From contig JAHLEZ010000012.1 of NCBI GenBank assembly GCA_020726505.1, forward strand, positions 1,116,001-1,180,000: a stretch of 64,000 nt of DNA. The letters run 5' to 3'. The position numbers and the translations under genes were made by a program. The notes under the pieces were generated by a model. The model worked only from the letters and a program-made list of their open reading frames with translations, was not told the origin of the DNA and made no database searches. Every line of letters begins with the position of its first letter. Position 1 is the first letter of the stretch. This DNA is from Leptodontidium sp. MPI-SDFR-AT-0119 (taxonomy: Eukaryota > Ascomycota > Leotiomycetes > Helotiales > Leptodontidiaceae). Positions 59,501-64,000 of this stretch are shown here, piece by piece.

Positions 59501-62500
59501 AGTTACTAAGCTAGAGAGCGGAACCGCTAAGCTCTTATACCCTCAAGACTAAACTAACTCCCCCTAATTCGCTTCTTTTACGCGTAAAATATATACTAAG
59601 GACTATACTAATTTACTTTAAAAGATATAAACGTAACTTTCTCTTATATACGACTCGACTATAAAAGCTTCTTCTTCCTTAACTTCTTCTCCTTAATTAT
59701 AAGATGAGTTACTAATTATAAAGCGACGTGAGAAAGCTCATTAACGTCTGATTATTAAGATCTTCTTAATTAGTGTCGTAGTGTTTTATATATTAATAAA
59801 ACGGAAGTTTAAAAATAAGATATTTGTAATAACCCTTTAAGAAATTAATACTTTAATTAATTAAAGAAGTTAAGAGCGAGAAAAAGCCGCTACTATAATA
59901 GCCTTAACTGTCGAACTCACTTACTATCGCTAGTTAATTATATAGTTTATACTTTTTATTTAAGAGTTAGACATTAAACTACTAATTCCCCTAAAATATA
60001 TTAATTAGACTCACGTATTCTTTAAGATAGAAAGTGATATTCTCCCCCTTTATTACTTATATAATTACAAAATTAAACTAAAAGAAGAGAGTAAGAAAAT
60101 ACTTAAGTATTTACTATTATATAAGATATCGACTAAAGAACTTAAGGTTATTAAAGAATATATTATAAATAACTTAAATAAAGGATTTATTAAGCCGTCT
60201 TAAGTACTATTCGCTGCCTCTATCCTCTTTATTAAGAAGCCGAATAACTCCCTGTAGTTATATATCGACTTTTAAGTGTTAAATTCCCTTACTTAAAAGG
60301 ACTAATACCCTTTACCTTTAATTAATAAGACTTTAGCTTGTATAATTAATACTCACATCTTTACTAAATTAGATATTCGTTAAGCCTTTTATTAAATCTA
60401 AATAGACTTAATATTAAAGAAGTACACTACTTTTTATACAAAATACAATATATATAAGTATAAAGTTCTTTTATTTAGCTTAACTAATAGCCTTATTACT
60501 TATTAGCGTTATATAAACGATATTCTTTTTAATTACCTTAATAATTTCTATATAATATACTTAAATAATATTCTTATATACTTTAAGGACCCCTTATAAT
60601 ACTAGTTCTACGTTAAAAAGGTGCTTTAACGTCTTAACGACGTTAGGCTATAAGTTAACTTAAAGAAGTATAAGTTTAAAGTAATATAAACTAAGTACTT
60701 AAGATTTATTATATTAACTTTTAGCCTAAAAGTTAATCTCGAGAAAGTCTTTGTTATTTATAAATAAACTTACTTTAACTTTATTAAAGGTATATAATCT
60801 TTTCTTAGTTTTTGTAACTTTTACTAGAGATTTATTTATAACTATAATATTATAATAAAACCTCTTATTTAATTAATTAAGAATAACGTTCCCTTTTACT
60901 TTATTATAAAGTGCGAAGATGTCTTTAACCTTCTTAAATATACTTTCACGTTTGTACCTCTTTTAAGATATTATTAATAAGATTTACCTTGCCTCTTAGA
61001 AATAAATACTAATAATAGTATTATAGTTAGAGTCCTTTCTTAATAATATGGCGACGACTAGTTCCCTGTTACTTTCTTTTTAAAAATTATATTACTTACT
61101 AAGTTTAATTACATAGTATACGATAAAGAGATGTTAATTATTATTAGATCCTTTAGGCACTAGCGTACTGAGTTAGTAGGAGCCCCCTACTAAGTTCGTA
61201 TTATAATAGACTATAAGGCCTTAGAATATTTTATGACTTTTAAGTAATTAAATACTAAGTAAGCACAATAAGTAAAGCTCTTAGTAGATTATAATTTTAT
61301 AATTACGTACCGCCTTAGAATCTATAACCCCTTAATAAACGCACTTTTTCGTAAGTTAAACGAGTTAAATTAATAGAACTCTGTAAAGAAGACTTAACAC
61401 TTTTAATAACTCTTACGCTAAGACTAAATTAACCCTAACTTATTATTTATAAAGTTGCGGCCGCCTAACGACGTTAACGCGCTAGTAGTCGACGTTAAGC
61501 TTACTGCCTTTACACTAATATTTTTTGTCGTATAGTAAATCTTAAAAGTTAATCGTACTACTCCTTCCTTATAAGCTTTACGTAAGTAAACTATATTAAG
61601 TTCTCTAAGTAAACTTAACTTAATAGATGACCTCTTACTTTATAACGGCCGCCTCTTAGTCCCTGATGTCGACTACTTCTGAACCTTCCTTATATAAGAG
61701 GTCTATAATTAAGTCACTATAACGTACTTTAGTACTAAGAAGACGATTTAAATGCTCTTTTCTTAGTATTAATAATATAGAATTACGTTTATAGTTTAAT
61801 AATATTATCGTAATTATTATATATACTAACGAATTTAAGTTCCCTAGGATAAAAAGCCTAGATTCTTTTATCTTCTCCTTGTTTCGTTTAAATTATAAAA
61901 ATATATTATTATAGACTATTACTCCTTTATTAAAGACAAGTATAAATTCAATAACGTTCTTGTTTTTATTAATAAATTTAATAAATAAACTATTAGTATC
62001 TCTTATTAAAAGACAATAAATACTTAGAAGTTAGTTATTATATATATTTACTATATATATTATTACTTTAAAGCCCTATTAATTATTACTTTTAATAAAG
62101 GTCCCTAGTTTATATTTAAGTTTTAGACTACCTTTAGTAAAATCCTCGGAACTAAGAAACAGTTATCTACTACTAATTACTTATAAACAAACGGCTAGAC
62201 TAAAGTATATAACTAATACTTACAAAAACGACTTTAACCTTTCGTTACGTACTACTAAGACAATTAATTAAAGTACCTCCTTATTATAAACTACGCCCAG
62301 ATGTTCCTCTTATACGATTCCCTAAGGGGACTCTTTTTATTTAAAGTAGTCTATAAATACACATCACACACGGATTAGGACTAGAAAATCGATTTACTAG
62401 ACTTAGCTACTCCCGCTAATAAATTAAATACTTAATAAGTCATTAATTATACTTAACGTTATAAGAAAGTATAAGATATAGCTCAGTTGAACCTTATTGT

Positions 62501-63104
62501 AGCTTAAGCTAAGATAACTAAGTCCTATAACGCCTCTCGCTACAATGTCGACTTTAATAAAGACAGCCTAGTTTAACTTAATATATACTATTTTAAAACA
62601 CTCTGTTTATTTAAAAAGTTAAATATATTGACTAATAAATTATTTAGAGTACTTAAGAAGGTAAGACACTTATACTGCTTAGAATTACTAGTAAGTATAA
62701 AGGTTTATAATGTCTTTCTAATTAGTAAGTTACGCCGAGACTTTAACGACCTCTTATTAAGTTAAGTGTAAGATGCCCCCTCGTCGATTAATATTATAAG
62801 TAACGACAAGTAAGAACTAAAAGAAGTACTTACTTACTATAAAAAGGGCAAGACTCTGTCTTATTATATCACTTAGCTTAATTAAGACGTTAACTTAAAT
62901 TAATATAATACCTTTAACTTTAAGTACACTCCGCATAAAATCAAGGATTTTCACCTTAATTACTCTAAGTAAATAAGACCCCCTACTAAGCTACTTAAAT
63001 AAATTAAAGTATAAGAGGATAGTATTAACGACTACGACGACTTTAATAGTAATAAGAAGATAAATTAACGCTTAAGGACGAGCTTTTTCTAGAGAGGAGG
63101 GTAA

Positions 63105-63351
63105 TATAACGACTATTGCTATCTAGAGCCTTATTTCTACCGGCTCCACTTAGTACTGCCTAATTAGGACGTACTGAGATTACTATAATACTAAGTAAAC
63201 TAACCTCTTATATATAAACTTATTCTTTCCTTACCTTCTTTCCTCTATAATTATAGATTCTAAGTTAATACTTAATATCGTTATATATCCTATATTAATA
63301 TATAAGGCGTCAGTTATACGTGATTGCCGTCTTTCTAGGGCAAGCGTCACA
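63105..63351 (+). repeat. 3' LTR of copy B
   Basis: 247 bp, starts TATAACGACTATTGC where the partner has TGTGACGACTGTCGC, and ends GCAAGCGTCACA followed by TAAGC. A GAGGAGGG remnant of the polypurine tract lies just before it. Confidence 0.85.
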
Positions 63352-64000
63352 TAAGCTAGAGTTACTTCCTAAGTATAATAAATTACACAATGTCTTTTAT
63401 ATATCTTTATTAGAGTTATATTAATAAAGGCCTAACGAATTACTAGAGGTAATTTAACTTAATCTCGTAAACAGAGAAGAGATATAGTTAGTCGAGACTT
63501 TCTTAGACTAACAAGTGAGACGAGGAGAAGAATAGTACTTTATTAAGTAGGAAGGACTAAGACTAGCGTATAATTCTTAAGAACTAGAGAAAAACCTTAT
63601 AAACTTTTAAAAGGAGATTAATATATTAAAGGCGTAAAACGTTATTAAAAAGGCGGCGAAGCGTCGGCGAAGGGGATAATTAAGGCTCCTTGTTTCTCCT
63701 TATAAGGTCCTTAAGACAGGAGTCTAACTACTCTTTAAGCTTTTGCCGACTAATCGTTAAATAAGATGTAATATTACGTACCTTTTTACTTTTTCTTATA
63801 AGGTTTTATAATTATAAACGTATTATACTTTTTAACGTTATATACTTTTCTACTTTTACTTATAAGGTTTTATAGTTTTAAAAGTACATTTAAAGTCACA
63901 ATTTAAATAATAATACTTAAGGGAAAAGAGAGTTATATTACTTAGTTATATTATAAACCCTTTATTAATTACTTTCGCCGGTTAAGTATTAGTACTTTAC

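Larger units (their letters stand above)
56308..63351 (+). mobile_element. Ty3/gypsy retrotransposon copy B, RIP-degraded
   Basis: This 7,044-bp element has 247-bp LTRs (56308-56554 and 63105-63351) and perfect TAAGC target duplications (56303-56307 and 63352-63356). It lies in sense orientation within element C, between integrase and chromodomain. Following the plus strand, gag-like text begins near 56760, reverse transcriptase near 60190-60760, RNase H near 60950-61320, integrase near 61500-62600 and a chromodomain-like stretch near 62760-62960. All frames contain numerous stops and the YxDD motif region reads YLNN. It is the same family as copy A, in opposite orientation. Confidence 0.85.
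44000..64000 (+). mobile_element. Ty3/gypsy chromovirus C, RIP-degraded, twice interrupted (partial)
   Basis: The outer element occupies 44000-46639, 54059-56307 and 63352 to the window end, in plus orientation. Its order is a putative 5' LTR from 44000, gag (about 44330-45200), a decayed CCHC zinc knuckle (about 45265-45320), protease-like region (about 45460-45560), reverse transcriptase (about 46120-46640 then 54060-54230), RNase H (54300-54720), integrase (about 55100-56250) and chromodomain (about 63460-63610). All frames carry many stops, mostly TAA/TAG where CAA/CAG or TGG is expected. The catalytic YxDD box reads YFNN, as G-to-A change predicts. The 3' LTR lies beyond the window. The element is dead. 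Confidence 0.8.

Overview
The window is nuclear DNA of a filamentous ascomycete. Genes carry many short introns of about 44-80 bp with GTAAGT-like donors, and the families present (HET domain, CBM21 phosphatase regulator, GH16, RMD1, CCT theta, BolA, HMG-type INO80 subunit) are typical of Pezizomycotina. Protein style suggests Leotiomycetes, but that is inference. Exon boundaries below were set by hand from splice signals and reading frame.

Bases 1-43,960 are a gene-bearing stretch of ordinary composition. In order: the 3' part of a Gac1-like glycogen-targeting regulator (+), a BolA/Bol3 gene (+), a class II aldolase (+), a GPI-anchored Ser/Thr-rich protein (-), a 2-oxoglutarate oxygenase (-), an ACS-family MFS transporter (+), a GH16 glucanase (-), a polytopic membrane protein (-), two convergent Nudix paralogues (+,-), a HET-domain protein (+), an ethylene-forming-enzyme-like 2OG oxygenase (+), CCT8 (-), an Nhp10-like HMG protein (+), an RMD1/DUF155 protein (-), an F-box pseudogene with several frameshifts (-), a PIF/Harbinger-like MITE, a SAM methyltransferase (-) and a tyrosinase pseudogene (+). 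The genes do not form an obvious biosynthetic cluster; housekeeping and accessory genes are mixed.

From about 44,000 to the end the DNA changes abruptly to very AT-rich, stop-riddled sequence. It is one Ty3/gypsy chromovirus-type retrotransposon (C) interrupted twice by copies of a second Ty3/gypsy family with 247-bp LTRs. Copy A (46,640-54,058, minus) sits in the reverse transcriptase region of C. Copy B (56,308-63,351, plus) sits just before the chromodomain of C. Each copy is flanked by a 5-bp target-site duplication, and the differences between repeats are mainly C/T and G/A transitions, as expected for repeat-induced point mutation (RIP).

The most notable gene is the ethylene-forming-enzyme-like oxygenase at 26,854-28,201, which keeps the Fe, 2-oxoglutarate and arginine-binding residues known from bacterial EFE and adds a mitochondrial-type N-terminal extension.
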